A DNA stretch of 64,000 nucleotides from Natronorubrum tibetense GA33 (GCF_000383975.1 NZ_KB913017.1:1779105-1843104), one strand, 5' to 3'; shown: positions 8,252 to 17,490, counted from the stretch's first letter. Notes: generated by a model not told the origin, from the letters alone. Made by a program: numbers and translations.

Positions 8252-8916
8252 TGGACGCCGAGTACGACGTCGACGGCCCGCACCAGGACCAGCCGCTCGT
8301 CACCGGCGGCACGGCCCTCGAGGACGCGTCCGCCGCGATCGTACTCACCCACGGGCGCGGCGCGACCGCGCGGAGCATCGTCCAGATGGGTGAAGAGGTC
8401 CACCGAGACGGCGTTGCACTCCTCGCGCCCCAGGCCGCGCGTAACACCTGGTATCCGAACTCGTTTCTCGCCCCCGTCGAGCGGAACGAACCCGGACGAA
8501 CGTCGGGTCTACGAGCCATCTCGGCGGCGATCGAGCGGGCGAACGACGCCGGCATCCCCGCAGAGCGCGTCATGCTCGTCGGCTTCTCACAGGGGGCTTG
8601 CCTCGCCAGCGAGTTCGTCGCCCGCAACCCCCGACGGTACGGCGGGCTCGCGGCCCTGAGCGGTGGACTCATCGGCGAGTCGGTCGACCTCGACGACTAC
8701 GCGACCACGGACGCGGATCTCGAGGAGACCCCCGTCTTCCTCGGCTGTAGCGACGTCGACCCGCACATCCCGGAGGAGCGAGTTCACGAGACGGCCGACG
8801 TGCTCGAAGCCATGAACGCCGACGTGACCAAACGCCTCTACGAGGGGATGGGCCACGGCGTCAACGAGGACGAACTCGAGTTCGTCTCCGGGATGGTCGC
8901 GGCGCTGGTCGACTGA
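8251..8916 (+). CDS. phospholipase/carboxylesterase family hydrolase, MhqD-like
   Basis: A 221-residue alpha/beta hydrolase. The nucleophile elbow is GFSQG with Ser113; the likely acid is Asp168 or Asp170 (GCSDVDPH) and the base is His202 (GMGHGVNED). LTHGRGATA near residue 33 is the oxyanion loop. Length and motif order fit the small cytosolic carboxylesterases (YpfH/MhqD group). Translation is probably coupled to the preceding dioxygenase gene because the stop and start codons overlap. The pairing supports a role after ring cleavage or in electrophile detoxification; this is inference. Confidence 0.85.
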   Translation: MDAEYDVDGPHQDQPLVTGGTALEDASAAIVLTHGRGATARSIVQMGEEVHRDGVALLAPQAARNTWYPNSFLAPVERNEPGRTSGLRAISAAIERANDAGIPAERVMLVGFSQGACLASEFVARNPRRYGGLAALSGGLIGESVDLDDYATTDADLEETPVFLGCSDVDPHIPEERVHETADVLEAMNADVTKRLYEGMGHGVNEDELEFVSGMVAALVD

Positions 8917-9014
8917 ACTCGCCGCGGATTCGTCGGCAGCAAACTGTCTCCCCGCGACGACCGTTCACCTCGAGCGAACTGCGACTTATTCCGTTCACGC
9001 GCGTAGTACCGATA

Positions 9015-9539
9015 ATGGCTCCCTACAGCACGGACCGGCGGACGCTCCTCTCGGGAGTGGCTGGGACCCTTGCAACTGTCTCCATCGCCGGCTGTCTGGG
9101 GACGGACTCGAGCGACGATGGCGGAGATGACGAACCCGAACCCGTCGTCGACGAAGCCGAGTCCGTCGAGGGTGACACCGATCCGGACGCCTGGCGGGAC
9201 GTCGAGGCGATCCGATTCGACGGCCACGTCGGCGGCTGGGTCGGCGTCGAACCGGCCGCCATCGACCGCGTCGAGAACCCGACGCTCGTGCTCGAGATGG
9301 GCCGGGAGTACGAACTCACCTGGGAGAACATGGACGGCGTCCACCACAACATCGCGTTCTGGGACGGTGACCGCGAGGTCGTCGACGGCTACTCGACCGA
9401 CGGTAACGACGTCGTCGGCGAGCGCGAGATGCTCGCGTTCGAAGCGACCCCCGAGATGGCGACCTACCGCTGTGAGTACCAGCCGGAAGGACAGGTCGGT
9501 GACGTCGTGGTTCTCGAGGATGCAGACGACACTTCGTAG
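9015..9539 (+). CDS. Tat lipoprotein with cupredoxin fold, copper ligands partly lost
   Basis: A 174-residue protein with a twin-arginine signal (DRRTLLSGVAG) and lipobox (SIAGC, Cys near residue 30), then an acidic linker and a plastocyanin/halocyanin-like domain. The first copper histidine is kept (GVHHNIAFWD). The second cluster reads YRCEYQPEGQVGDVVV, where copper proteins have C-x2-H-x3-M: the cysteine remains, but His and Met are both Gln. It should keep the fold on the outer membrane face but probably not a normal type 1 copper site. It stands about 100 bases downstream of the esterase. Confidence 0.8.
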   Translation: MAPYSTDRRTLLSGVAGTLATVSIAGCLGTDSSDDGGDDEPEPVVDEAESVEGDTDPDAWRDVEAIRFDGHVGGWVGVEPAAIDRVENPTLVLEMGREYELTWENMDGVHHNIAFWDGDREVVDGYSTDGNDVVGEREMLAFEATPEMATYRCEYQPEGQVGDVVVLEDADDTS

Positions 9540-9567
9540 CTGCGCTCACGAGACCCACTAGTATCGA

Positions 9568-9984
9568 TCACCGAACGACCGTCACCGATATCGGGGCCCG
9601 GCGGACGACCTGCTCGGCCACGCTGCCCAACAGCGCTCGAGACGCGCCGGATCGGCCGTGGTTGCCGATGATGATGTGGTCGATATCGTTCGACTCGGCG
9701 TAGCTGACGATCTCTCGAGCGGGGTTGCCGGTCGCGACCTCCGTTCGGTAGTCGACGTCGGCGTCGTCGACGAACTCCGGAAGCTCCTCCTCCAGTTTCT
9801 CGACGGTCGTCTCCCGTCGCTCGCGAAGCAAGTCGTGAACGGCCTTGATCGTTGCCTCCGTGTAGCTGTCCGCGACCTCGACGACGCGAAAGAGGACGAC
9901 CTCCTCGTCGGGGTACTCCTCGAACGCGCGTCGTACTGCCTTCTGTGCCGGTTCCGAGCCGTCGTAGGCGACGAGGACTGTCAT
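9568..9984 (-). CDS. universal stress protein, UspA family
   Basis: A 138-residue protein starting MTVLVAYDGSEPAQKAV, with the ATP-binding motif GNHGRSGASRALLGS near residue 109. It is complete for a single-domain UspA and clearly different from the copy at 807-1259. It converges on the cupredoxin gene with a 28-base gap. The upstream side is AT-richer (ATATAAACCCG around 10008), a plausible promoter. Confidence 0.9.
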   Translation of the reverse strand: MTVLVAYDGSEPAQKAVRRAFEEYPDEEVVLFRVVEVADSYTEATIKAVHDLLRERRETTVEKLEEELPEFVDDADVDYRTEVATGNPAREIVSYAESNDIDHIIIGNHGRSGASRALLGSVAEQVVRRAPISVTVVR

Positions 9985-10125
9985 ACTCGCCGATAGCGGG
10001 GCCCGAAATATAAACCCGCTTACTGTCCGTCAATTGTCGGGTACGTTGTGGATTTGACTCGAATGGCCGTCGCGGTCTACGCTTCGAACCCGTCCTCAAA
10101 CCGGAACGTCCCTGTCTGAACTTTT

Positions 10126-10180
10126 TCCGCTCGGGTAGCTCACTTCGTTCGTACCACTCACGCAAAAACTTCGATGAAAA
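10126..10180 (-). repeat. gene-end repeat element, copy 1
   Basis: Read on the minus strand after the M29 peptidase gene: TTTTTGCGTGAGTGG, a small palindromic centre (ACGAACGAAGTGAGC), then ACCCGAGCGGAAAAAG. The same outer blocks occur on the plus strand after argF at about 29595-29636 with a different centre (TCGGCGAAGCCGA). Both copies sit directly downstream of a stop codon in the gene's direction, so it behaves like a dispersed 3'-end element, possibly forming RNA hairpins. Confidence 0.55.
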
Positions 10181-10211
10181 AGCCGCTCGCTCCCGTCGGT
10201 CGCTCGCGGAC

Positions 10212-11294
10212 CTATTCCTCGAACACGAACGTCCCGTCTTCCTGTACCACTTCCCCGTCGACCTCGATGATCGAGTCTTCGCTCATATCGACGATCATGT
10301 CTACGTGGACCGCGGAGTCGTTGGCTTCGTTGTCCTCGCCGACGGTGTCGTCGTAGGCCCGGCCGACGGCCATGTGGACCGTATCGCCCATCTTCTCGTC
10401 GAACAGCATGTTGTAGGTGAACCGGTCGATGTCGCGGTTCATGCCGATGCCGAGTTCGCCCAGTCGACGCGCGCCGTCGTCGGTGTTGAGTACCTCGGTC
10501 AGGACCGCCTCGTTTTTCGCCGCCGAGTGGTCGACCACTTCGCCGCCCTCGAACTCGAGGTAGACGTCCGTAATCTCCCGGCCCTGATGATAGAGCGGCA
10601 TGTCGAACAGCACCTCGCCCTCGACGCTGTCGGGCTGGGGAGCGGTGAAGACCTCGCCGCCGGGGAGGTTGTGCTCGCCGTAGTCGTTGAGCGTCGGGTT
10701 GCCGTCGATCGACATCGTGACGTCGGTCGTCTCGCCGCTCTTGATGCGAATCTCCGAGGCGGGATCCATGATCTCGACCATGTTCGCCTGGTGCTCGCGC
10801 TGCTCGTCCCAGTCCTTGTTGACAGCGTCCCAGACGAAGCCCTCGTAGCCCTCCGTCGACATTTCCGCGAGCTGGGCGTTCGCCGGCGCGGGGTACTGCG
10901 TGAGACACCAGCGCGTCGAGAGCCGTTCCTCGAGAATGGGCCGGTGGGCCTGCTGGTAGGCCGCGCTGGTCTCGGGATCGACGTCCGCGGTCTGGGTGAC
11001 GTTGTCGCTCGCCCGGATCGCGATGTAGACGTCCGTATTCTGGATGAGCGCGAGTTCGTGCTCGGGCGTGTCGTACTCATCATCGCCGGCCCGCAAAAAG
11101 GCGCGTCGCTGACGGGCTCCCGTTCGCTGGCTGACCGTCACCGGGTTCGCGCCGGCGTCGCCGATCACGTCGTGGAGGGCGACGACCAGGTCCTCAGCGA
11201 CGGGGTGGGCGTCGACGACGACGTTGTCTCCTTCCTGCAGATCGACCGAGTGATTCGCGATGATCTCAGCGTGTTCGCGGATACGCGGGTCCAT
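10212..11294 (-). CDS. aminopeptidase, peptidase family M29
   Basis: A 360-residue cytosolic metallopeptidase, normal length for M29 (thermophilic aminopeptidases AmpS/AmpT). Typical features are the N-terminal EGDNVVVDAHPVAEDLV, and in the C-terminal half the metal-site region with acidic and histidine residues (VDHSAAKNEAVL, ELGIGMNRDI, DSAVHVDMIVDM). Members release N-terminal residues from short peptides using a two-metal centre. It faces the threonine aldolase region with a small membrane gene between. A gene-end repeat follows its stop. Confidence 0.9.
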   Translation of the reverse strand: MDPRIREHAEIIANHSVDLQEGDNVVVDAHPVAEDLVVALHDVIGDAGANPVTVSQRTGARQRRAFLRAGDDEYDTPEHELALIQNTDVYIAIRASDNVTQTADVDPETSAAYQQAHRPILEERLSTRWCLTQYPAPANAQLAEMSTEGYEGFVWDAVNKDWDEQREHQANMVEIMDPASEIRIKSGETTDVTMSIDGNPTLNDYGEHNLPGGEVFTAPQPDSVEGEVLFDMPLYHQGREITDVYLEFEGGEVVDHSAAKNEAVLTEVLNTDDGARRLGELGIGMNRDIDRFTYNMLFDEKMGDTVHMAVGRAYDDTVGEDNEANDSAVHVDMIVDMSEDSIIEVDGEVVQEDGTFVFEE

Positions 11295-11350
11295 GTGCCA
11301 GACGTCTCCCGACGCCGGGATACCGTTTTCGAATCGAAATAGTGCAAAAC

Positions 11351-11560
11351 TCAGTCCCTGTTCGCCAGAAAGATCCCGAGGTAGATCGATACGATCGCAC
11401 AGGCGACGCCCAGCCCGAAGGCGAGCGTGAACGGCGACTCGAGGGTCACCTCCCCGCCGTCGTCGAGCACCCAGCCGGAAAAGCCGAGCGCGAGCAACCC
11501 GATCGCCGCGAGCCGGAGCGCCGAAACGAGGTGGGTACCGGGACCGGTTGGTTCGCCCAT
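11351..11560 (-). CDS. small two-helix membrane protein, function unknown
   Basis: A 69-residue protein with two hydrophobic segments, about residues 13-31 (ALRLAAIGLLALGFSGWVL) and 43-65 (FTLAFGLGVACAIVSIYLGI), and a short acidic loop. It lies upstream of, and in the same direction as, the M29 gene (56-base gap), so the two could share a transcript. Family not recognised. Confidence 0.7.
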   Translation of the reverse strand: MGEPTGPGTHLVSALRLAAIGLLALGFSGWVLDDGGEVTLESPFTLAFGLGVACAIVSIYLGIFLANRD

Positions 11561-11672
11561 ACGATGAGTGCCGTTCGAGACCGTAGAAAACGTTGGGATT
11601 TCAATGCGTTCGACACCGTCGCGGAGCCGACACGCCGTCGACTATTTCTACCCGCACTACGCACCTCGAGTC

Positions 11673-12695
11673 ATGATCGATCTGCGCTCGGATACGGTGA
11701 CGAAACCGGACGACGTGATGCGCGAGGCGGCCAGCACGGCGACCGTGGGCGACGATGTCTACGGCGAGGACCCGACGGTGAACGACCTCGAGGCCCGCGC
11801 GGCCGAACTGGTCGGAACGGAGGCCGCGCTCTACGTTCCCTCGGGGACGATGGGTAACCAGATCGCGGCCCGGGTCCACACCGAACGCGGTCAGGAAGTG
11901 CTCGCGGACCGCAAGAGCCACGTCGTGAAGTACGAACTCGGCGGGCTGGCTCAGCACGCCGATCTGCAGGTCAGGATGCTCGAGACTGAACGCGGGGTGC
12001 CATCGCCCGACCAGATCGCCGGCGAGTACGTCGCGGAGGACCTCCACCGGCCCGGCACTGGACTCCTCTGCCTCGAGAATACCCACAACGCACGGGGCGG
12101 ACTCGCTATCGCACCCGAGAAGATCGCCGCGGCGGCCGACGCGGCCCGCGAGCGCGACGTGCCGGTTCATCTCGACGGGGCGAGACTGTTCAACGCCGCG
12201 ACGGCGCTGACTGTCCCTGCCAGCGAACTCACCGACCCCGTCGACTCGGTCATGTTCTGTCTCTCGAAGGGACTCGGCGCGCCTGTCGGCTCGATGCTGG
12301 CAGGCAGCGAGGACTTCGTCGAGCGGGCCCGCCGCACCCGCAAACTGCTCGGCGGCGGGATGCGCCAGGCCGGGATCATCGCTGCGCCCGGTCTGCAAGC
12401 GCTCGAGAACGTCTCCGACCTCGAGACCGACCACGAACACGCTCGGCTACTGGCCGACGGACTGGCCGAGATTTCGGGGTTCGACGTCCAAGAGCCGGAG
12501 ACGAACATCGTGCTCGTCGATGTCGCGGGGACGGGTCTCGAGACGGAGGCAGTGCTCGAGCGACTCGAGGAACGCGACGTACTGGCGACGCCGTTCGGGC
12601 CGACGACGATCCGCTTTTGCACCCACCGAGACGCCTCGCGGGAGCATATCCAAACGGCACTGGAGACCGTCAAAAATACGTTCGAAGCGGTCTGA
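11673..12695 (+). CDS. ltaE: low-specificity L-threonine aldolase
   Basis: A 340-residue PLP enzyme starting [19 protein letters not shown], the classic N-terminus of threonine aldolases; the longer upstream frame is not coding. [28 protein letters not shown] and the Schiff-base lysine in [13 protein letters not shown] are visible. It splits L-threonine/allo-threonine into glycine and acetaldehyde. It stands alone between two small membrane protein genes facing it on either side; with thrC in this window it touches threonine metabolism, but not as one operon. Confidence 0.92.
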   Translation: MIDLRSDTVTKPDDVMREAASTATVGDDVYGEDPTVNDLEARAAELVGTEAALYVPSGTMGNQIAARVHTERGQEVLADRKSHVVKYELGGLAQHADLQVRMLETERGVPSPDQIAGEYVAEDLHRPGTGLLCLENTHNARGGLAIAPEKIAAAADAARERDVPVHLDGARLFNAATALTVPASELTDPVDSVMFCLSKGLGAPVGSMLAGSEDFVERARRTRKLLGGGMRQAGIIAAPGLQALENVSDLETDHEHARLLADGLAEISGFDVQEPETNIVLVDVAGTGLETEAVLERLEERDVLATPFGPTTIRFCTHRDASREHIQTALETVKNTFEAV

Positions 12696-12704
12696 AACTC
12701 CCGA

Positions 12705-12833
12705 TTAGCGACCCATGCCTTCGCGGAACTCGAGGATGGTCTTGCGCAGGAGCAGGTACGAGAAGAAGACCAGCGACAGGAGGATCAACACGATCACGAT
12801 GATAACGGGATCGTCGGGGAGGAAGCCCAGCAT
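12705..12833 (-). CDS. single-pass small membrane protein (42 aa)
   Basis: Reads MLGFLPDDPVIIVIVLILL with a continuous hydrophobic helix to about residue 29, then a basic/acidic tail (RKTILEFREGMGR). ATG at 12833, stop at 12705-12707. It is short, but its composition (one clean membrane helix, positive-inside tail, normal haloarchaeal codons) and its placement 9 bases from the aldolase stop support a real gene. It resembles the short DUF7859-like proteins of haloarchaea; that assignment is tentative. Confidence 0.6.
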   Translation of the reverse strand: MLGFLPDDPVIIVIVLILLSLVFFSYLLLRKTILEFREGMGR

Positions 12834-13261
12834 ACGAGAGCGTTACCGTGTCGGAGTGCAAAACCGTTTCGACCTCGTTCACGTATTCTCGAGTTGCCAC
12901 GTTGCGATCGCAAAACGGTTGACGACTGGTTGTCCGACGGTCTGTACGCCGACCGTACAGTAGCTAAAACCGTATTTTCACCTTACGCTGGGTATATGGG
13001 TTCGGCTCGCGTAGCTATCGATGCGTCTCGATCGACGGCCCTATCTGATCGAGACCACCCGCCCGTTCGATCACCCTCACACCAGCCTCCGTCGACGTCC
13101 GACCGCCAGTTCGGACCGAACGGGCGATTTTCGGGCCGGGACGGCCGGCCCGAGCGTTCCCGCTGCAGTCGCACACCGAGCGTGTTCTCGGCACCACGAC
13201 ACCCCGCTGACGCCTGGTTCCCCTGACGCAACGGCTTCGTACGTCGATACTCGTCCGTCGA
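12834..13261. other. intergenic stretch, no gene seen
   Basis: Frames here are short and have no protein character. Around 12941-12957 TCTGTACGCCGACCGTACAG is an imperfect inverted repeat (CTGTAC/GTACAG), a possible small operator or terminator. No RNA gene or insertion sequence recognised. Confidence 0.35.
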
Positions 13262-13861
13262 TTACTCCTCTGGAGCGTCCGCTCCCGTCACCCTCAGCTC
13301 GAACGACGTTACTTTCGTCCCGTCCGGTTCACGGATCTCGCCCTCGAACGCTTTTCGTCCGTCGTCCGCCACCTCACCCTGTTCGGACTCCGTTTCGTTC
13401 TGTTCGCTCACCTTGCCGTCCGATCGCGGCTCGAGGACGGCGAACCCCGGCCGGTTCCCACGCGGATCGGCGTGGCTGCCGGGATTCAACAGGAGGACGT
13501 CCTCGGTTTCGACGACCGTCGGTCGGTGGCTGTGACCCGAGACGACAATGTCGGCGTCCCGGGAGCGACCGAACATCACCAGCCCCATCTCTCCGCCGTC
13601 CCGACGGTGGGTCACGCCGAACCGGACGCCCGCCGCCTCGACGACGCGAGCCGTCGGTAACCGCTCGCGGACGGCCGCGCTGTCGGCGTTGCCGTGGACT
13701 GGAAAGAACACCTCACACTCCTCCTGGAACGCCTCGAGTGCGGCCTCGCTCGTGAAATCGCCGGCGTGGATCACGACGTCGGCCTCGCGGGCCGCTCGCA
13801 GGGCTGCGCCCTCGAGTTCGTGTCCACTGACGCTGTGCGTATCCGAGAAAATCGCGATCAT
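13262..13861 (-). CDS. metallophosphoesterase, YfcE/MJ0936 type
   Basis: A 199-residue calcineurin-like phosphoesterase. All metal motifs are present in order: FSDTH (residue 5), HAGDF (31), HGNAD (55), THR (near 84) and SGHSHRP (near 108). MJ0936/YfcE-like enzymes hydrolyse phosphodiesters in the cytosol. The core ends near residue 145; a roughly 50-residue acidic tail (SEQNETESEQGEVADDG) is extra compared with the bacterial proteins and typical of haloarchaeal additions. Substrate unknown. Confidence 0.9.
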   Translation of the reverse strand: MIAIFSDTHSVSGHELEGAALRAAREADVVIHAGDFTSEAALEAFQEECEVFFPVHGNADSAAVRERLPTARVVEAAGVRFGVTHRRDGGEMGLVMFGRSRDADIVVSGHSHRPTVVETEDVLLLNPGSHADPRGNRPGFAVLEPRSDGKVSEQNETESEQGEVADDGRKAFEGEIREPDGTKVTSFELRVTGADAPEE

Positions 13862-13944
13862 AGTGTCGTTACGGGCTACGGGGTGACGTTCTTTTCGTCA
13901 CGAGAGTTGCCGAGCGAACTGGGCTTCCCTTCGACACGTTCACG

Positions 13945-14358
13945 CTACTGCACTTCTCGACCGTCGTCGCTGTCGTCGTAGCCCGCCACGACCGTCGACC
14001 CCGCCGGTCGGTCGTTCAGGGTCGCCGTCACCGTCGTCTCCTCGAGATCGACCGTCGACTCGAGGGGGTCCCAGCCGTCCCCGCCCTCGACGGCGACGGC
14101 GACGTCGGTCGGACTCGCGCCGGGCGGCAGTTTCGAAGGATCGTAGACGAGCGCGATTCGGACCGCCTCGACGGCCTTCAATTCGTCGAGACCGACAAGT
14201 TCGATCGGATCCGCAAGCGCGTCCACCGGCGGATCGTCGGCGCTCTTCTCGAGGCCGAACTCGTCGGGGACGACGCCCGCGACGACGGCGACGCGGGCGC
14301 CCGCGTGCTCGAGTGTGAACTCTGCGACGTTGCTCGAATCGTACCCGGGAATGGCCAT
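13945..14358 (-). CDS. conserved-looking hypothetical protein (137 aa)
   Basis: Starts MAIPGYDSSNVAEFTLEHAG at 14358; upstream codons lie over the helicase promoter. The acidic protein has two beta-rich parts: AGARVAVVAGVVPDEFGLE and VRIALVYDPSKLPPGASPTDVAVAVEGG, ending VTATLNDRPAGSTVVAGYDD. No signal peptide, membrane helix or known motif. It is divergent from the helicase gene with 174 bases between starts. I do not recognise the family. Confidence 0.6.
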   Translation of the reverse strand: MAIPGYDSSNVAEFTLEHAGARVAVVAGVVPDEFGLEKSADDPPVDALADPIELVGLDELKAVEAVRIALVYDPSKLPPGASPTDVAVAVEGGDGWDPLESTVDLEETTVTATLNDRPAGSTVVAGYDDSDDGREVQ

Positions 14359-14532
14359 ACTCGTGGCGACGGCCCAGAGACATATGGCCCTGTAGCGTGC
14401 GTTCGCCGGCCGGCGGGTACGCAATTTGCCAGACGGCCAGCCACCACTCACCGTTCGCCGCCGATTCGCGTTTACGTGCGTGCGTCGAACCGAGACGAAC
14501 GCTTTTATCGCAGCGGGAACCAATTATCCACC

Positions 14533-16704
14533 GTGTCCGAAACAGCCGGGTACATGCGCTTTTTCCCGTACGATCAGCCGTACGAGAATCAGCGCGAGGC
14601 GATGGACCGCATCCACAACTCGCTGCAGCGAGGCCAGGACGTGCTCTTCGAAGGGGCCTGCGGGACCGGCAAGACGCTCTCGTCGCTCGTCCCCGCCCTC
14701 GAGGTGGCCCGCGAGCACGACAAGACGGTCGTCATCACGACCAACGTCCACCAGCAGATGCGCCAGTTCGTCGCCGAGGCCCGGGCGATCACCCGCGAAG
14801 AGGACATTCGGGCGATCGTCTTCAAGGGAAAATCGTCGATGTGTCACATCGACGTCGGCTACGAGGAGTGTCAGGCCCTGCGGGACAACACCCGCGCGGT
14901 CGTCGACACCGAACGCGACAAGCGGCAACTCGAGCGTCGCCAGCGCGAACTCTTGTCCGAGAGCCAGGAGGGCGACGGCGGCGCGGCGGACGCTCGCAGC
15001 GCCGTCATGGACGAACTCGAGAACATCGAAGAGCGACTCGACGATCTCGAGGAGCAGAACGTCTGTGACTACTACCGGAACAACCTGACCGAGGATACGG
15101 ACGACTTCTTCGCGTGGCTCTTCGAAGATGTCCGCACCCCCGACGAGATCTACGAGCACGCAGAAAATCAGGAGTTCTGTGGCTACGAACTGCTCAAGGA
15201 GGGGATCGAGGGGGTCGATCTGGTCGTCTGTAACTACCACCACCTGCTCGATTCCACGATACGGGAACAGTTCTTCCGCTGGCTGGGCCGAGAGCCCGAG
15301 GACGTCATCGCCGTCTTCGACGAGGCTCACAACGTCGAGGATGCCGCTCGCGAGCACGCCACGCGAACGTGTTCCGAGCGGACCTTCGACTCCGCGCTCG
15401 ACGAACTCGCCGACGCCGACGATCCGCGCTCGGAGGACGCGGCGAACGCCCTCTCGGCGTTCCACCGCGCGCTCGTCGAGACCTACGAGGACTCCTTCGG
15501 CTTCGGCGACCGCGAGGCGATCGACGAGAACTGGACGGACGTCTCCATCGCCAACGAGAATCGAAAGGACGACCTCACGCTCGAGTTCCTCCAGCGCTAC
15601 TCGGGTCGGGGCATCCAGGACGACCTGGAGGCCGCGATGAAACTCGGCCAGGAACTCGATGAGGAGTACGAGGAAGCCTACCGCGAGGGCGAAACGGCGA
15701 CTCGGACGGAGTGTCAGACCCTACAGGCTGCGGCGTTCGTCAGCGCGTGGATGAACGAGGGCTCGAAGGAGGGGCTCTACCCCGTCGTCACCGTCACCCG
15801 CGACGCCGGCACCGACGAGGTGTACGGCCGCGCGGAACTGTACTCCTGTCTGCCGCGACAGGTGACCGGCCGGCTGTTCGACGAGGTGTACGCGACCGTT
15901 CTGATGAGCGCGACGCTTCAGCCGTTCGACGTCACCGAGAGCGTGCTGGGGCTCGAGGACCCGGTGACGATGGCCTACGGGCTGCAGTTCCCCGAGGACC
16001 GGCGGCGAACGTACGCGGTCGAGACACCGGCGCTGTTCTCCTCGGATCGGGACGATCCCGCCGTCCAAAAGGAGGTCGCCGAGACGATTCACGACACCGT
16101 CCGGATGACGCCCGGCAACACGCTCGCCTTCTTCCCCAACTACGGCGAGGCGAGTCGGTACGCCGAGCGAGTCGACGATCGCTCCGAGAAGACGGTCTAT
16201 CTCGACGAGCCGGGGACGTCGGTCGAGGAGCTGCGCCGGAAGTTCGTCGCGGACGACGGCGCGGTGCTGTGTACGTCGCTCTGGGGCACCCTCGCGGAGG
16301 GGGTCAGCTTCGACGGCGACGACGCCCACACGGTCCTCGTCGTCGGCGTTCCCTACCCGCACCTGGACGACCGAGCGGAGGCGGTCCAGGAAGCTTACGA
16401 CGCCGCCTTCGAGGGGACCGAGACCGGCTGGCGCTACGCCGTCGAGATTCCGACGGTTCGCAAAACGAGACAGGCGCTGGGCCGGGTCATCCGGTCGCCG
16501 GAGGACGTCGGCGTCCGCGCCTTACTCGACCGGCGCTACTCGCGGTCGGCCAAATCGGATCTCGGCAGATACAGCGTCAACAGCACCTTCCCGCACGAAG
16601 AACGCGAGGAACTGATCGACATCGCACCGGAGAAACTCAAGTTCGCGATGCTCAACTTCTACGGCGATTTCGACGCCTACGACGGCGAGACGCCCGCGCC
16701 GTAG
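14533..16704 (+). CDS. XPD/Rad3-type iron-sulfur DNA helicase
   Basis: A 723-residue superfamily 2 helicase. I take the GTG at 14533 (MSETAGYMRFFPYDQPY); ATG 14554 is an alternative. Walker A is GACGTGKT near residue 42, DEAH is VFDEAHN near 261, and the C-terminal motif VI is QALGRVIRSPED. Four cysteines near residues 103, 113, 178 and 215 (SSMCH, EECQ, NVCDYY, FCGY) form the Fe-S domain. It unwinds DNA 5'-3' in repair. Its last 42 bases are duplicated at 17491-17532 beyond a toxin-antitoxin pair. Confidence 0.93.
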   Translation: MSETAGYMRFFPYDQPYENQREAMDRIHNSLQRGQDVLFEGACGTGKTLSSLVPALEVAREHDKTVVITTNVHQQMRQFVAEARAITREEDIRAIVFKGKSSMCHIDVGYEECQALRDNTRAVVDTERDKRQLERRQRELLSESQEGDGGAADARSAVMDELENIEERLDDLEEQNVCDYYRNNLTEDTDDFFAWLFEDVRTPDEIYEHAENQEFCGYELLKEGIEGVDLVVCNYHHLLDSTIREQFFRWLGREPEDVIAVFDEAHNVEDAAREHATRTCSERTFDSALDELADADDPRSEDAANALSAFHRALVETYEDSFGFGDREAIDENWTDVSIANENRKDDLTLEFLQRYSGRGIQDDLEAAMKLGQELDEEYEEAYREGETATRTECQTLQAAAFVSAWMNEGSKEGLYPVVTVTRDAGTDEVYGRAELYSCLPRQVTGRLFDEVYATVLMSATLQPFDVTESVLGLEDPVTMAYGLQFPEDRRRTYAVETPALFSSDRDDPAVQKEVAETIHDTVRMTPGNTLAFFPNYGEASRYAERVDDRSEKTVYLDEPGTSVEELRRKFVADDGAVLCTSLWGTLAEGVSFDGDDAHTVLVVGVPYPHLDDRAEAVQEAYDAAFEGTETGWRYAVEIPTVRKTRQALGRVIRSPEDVGVRALLDRRYSRSAKSDLGRYSVNSTFPHEEREELIDIAPEKLKFAMLNFYGDFDAYDGETPAP
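16663..16704 (+). repeat. direct repeat, left copy: 3' end of the helicase gene
   Basis: These 42 bases encode the helicase's last residues (GDFDAYDGETPAP and stop). They match 17491-17532 at 37 of 42 positions by my count. The copies bracket the TumE/TumA cassette. Confidence 0.8.
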
Positions 16705-16769
16705 GGCTTGCAGCCATGTGTTGTGGCCCACCACAACAATTATTCTGTTGGAGGAAGTAACAACGAACG

Positions 16770-17087
16770 ATGTGCGGGAGCGCTGACGACGAAGCTTCAC
16801 CGGTGATTCGGGTCACAAAGGACTTCGGCGAAACGTATGCCGAAGTCCGAGCGTGGGATGTTCCGGAGTCGGAACGATATCCCGACGGTCTAAAGTACTC
16901 GATGCAGTACGGAACGGCTGACGGTGAGACGATCGTTCGATACGACAACTTCCCGGATCATCCGGATGCGGCTCCCCATCACAAACATCAGTCCGATGGA
17001 ACGGTCGAAGATGTCGAATTTGTGGGTCTCGAACCGCTATTCGAACGATCTCAAAACGAGGTGCGTGATTATGGCGAACACTGGTAA
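16770..17087 (+). CDS. TumE family toxin (DUF6516-like)
   Basis: A 105-residue protein starting MCGSADDEASPVIRVTKDF. YAEVRAWDVPES, GLKYSMQYGTADGETIVRYD and the basic/histidine stretch PHHKHQSDGTVEDVEF match the pattern of TumE-type proteins paired with an HTH partner. The TumE family is annotated as the toxin half of a toxin-antitoxin system; its biochemical target is not settled in archaea. The gene overlaps the next one by 17 bases, which implies tight coupling. Lower GC than the flanking helicase gene indicates transfer. Confidence 0.75.
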   Translation: MCGSADDEASPVIRVTKDFGETYAEVRAWDVPESERYPDGLKYSMQYGTADGETIVRYDNFPDHPDAAPHHKHQSDGTVEDVEFVGLEPLFERSQNEVRDYGEHW

Positions 17088-17490
17088 CTCCACCGACGGC
17101 GACCGAACGATGTACGTCCGCTTTCAACAGGGCGACGAAGACGGGCTTAGAGACGCTCTTAGTGACCTTGACCGAGGTGAAACGACCTCCCCTCACTTCG
17201 AGGTCGTCTTCGATGACCCCGACGATATCCATCGCGTTACGCGACCGAAGAACCTCGAGTTGCTTCGGACGATCGCCCAATACGAACCCGAAAGTATTCG
17301 AGAGACGGCACGTCTCGTCGATCGAGACGTCCGACAGGTCCACACGAATCTCGAGGAACTGGCGGCGCTCCACTTGATCGAATTCGAGCAAGATGGACGA
17401 CGAAAGCGCCCGACCGTCTGGTACGAGACGATAGAGGTCGATCTTCCGCTTTCTGAGTCCGATGTGAGTCGCGACAGAGCTAATGCATAA
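17071..17490 (+). CDS. HTH antitoxin/regulator, TumA-like (HVO_A0114 type)
   Basis: A 139-residue DNA-binding protein starting MANTGNSTDGDRTMYVRF. The C-terminal half is a winged helix: KNLELLRTIAQYEPESIRET, ARLVDRDVRQVHTNLEELAAL (recognition helix) and LIEFEQDGRRKRPTVWYE (wing). Proteins of this type are encoded beside TumE and are thought to neutralise it and autoregulate. The ATG lies inside the toxin gene. The pair is bracketed by duplicated helicase 3' ends. Confidence 0.78.
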   Translation: MANTGNSTDGDRTMYVRFQQGDEDGLRDALSDLDRGETTSPHFEVVFDDPDDIHRVTRPKNLELLRTIAQYEPESIRETARLVDRDVRQVHTNLEELAALHLIEFEQDGRRKRPTVWYETIEVDLPLSESDVSRDRANA

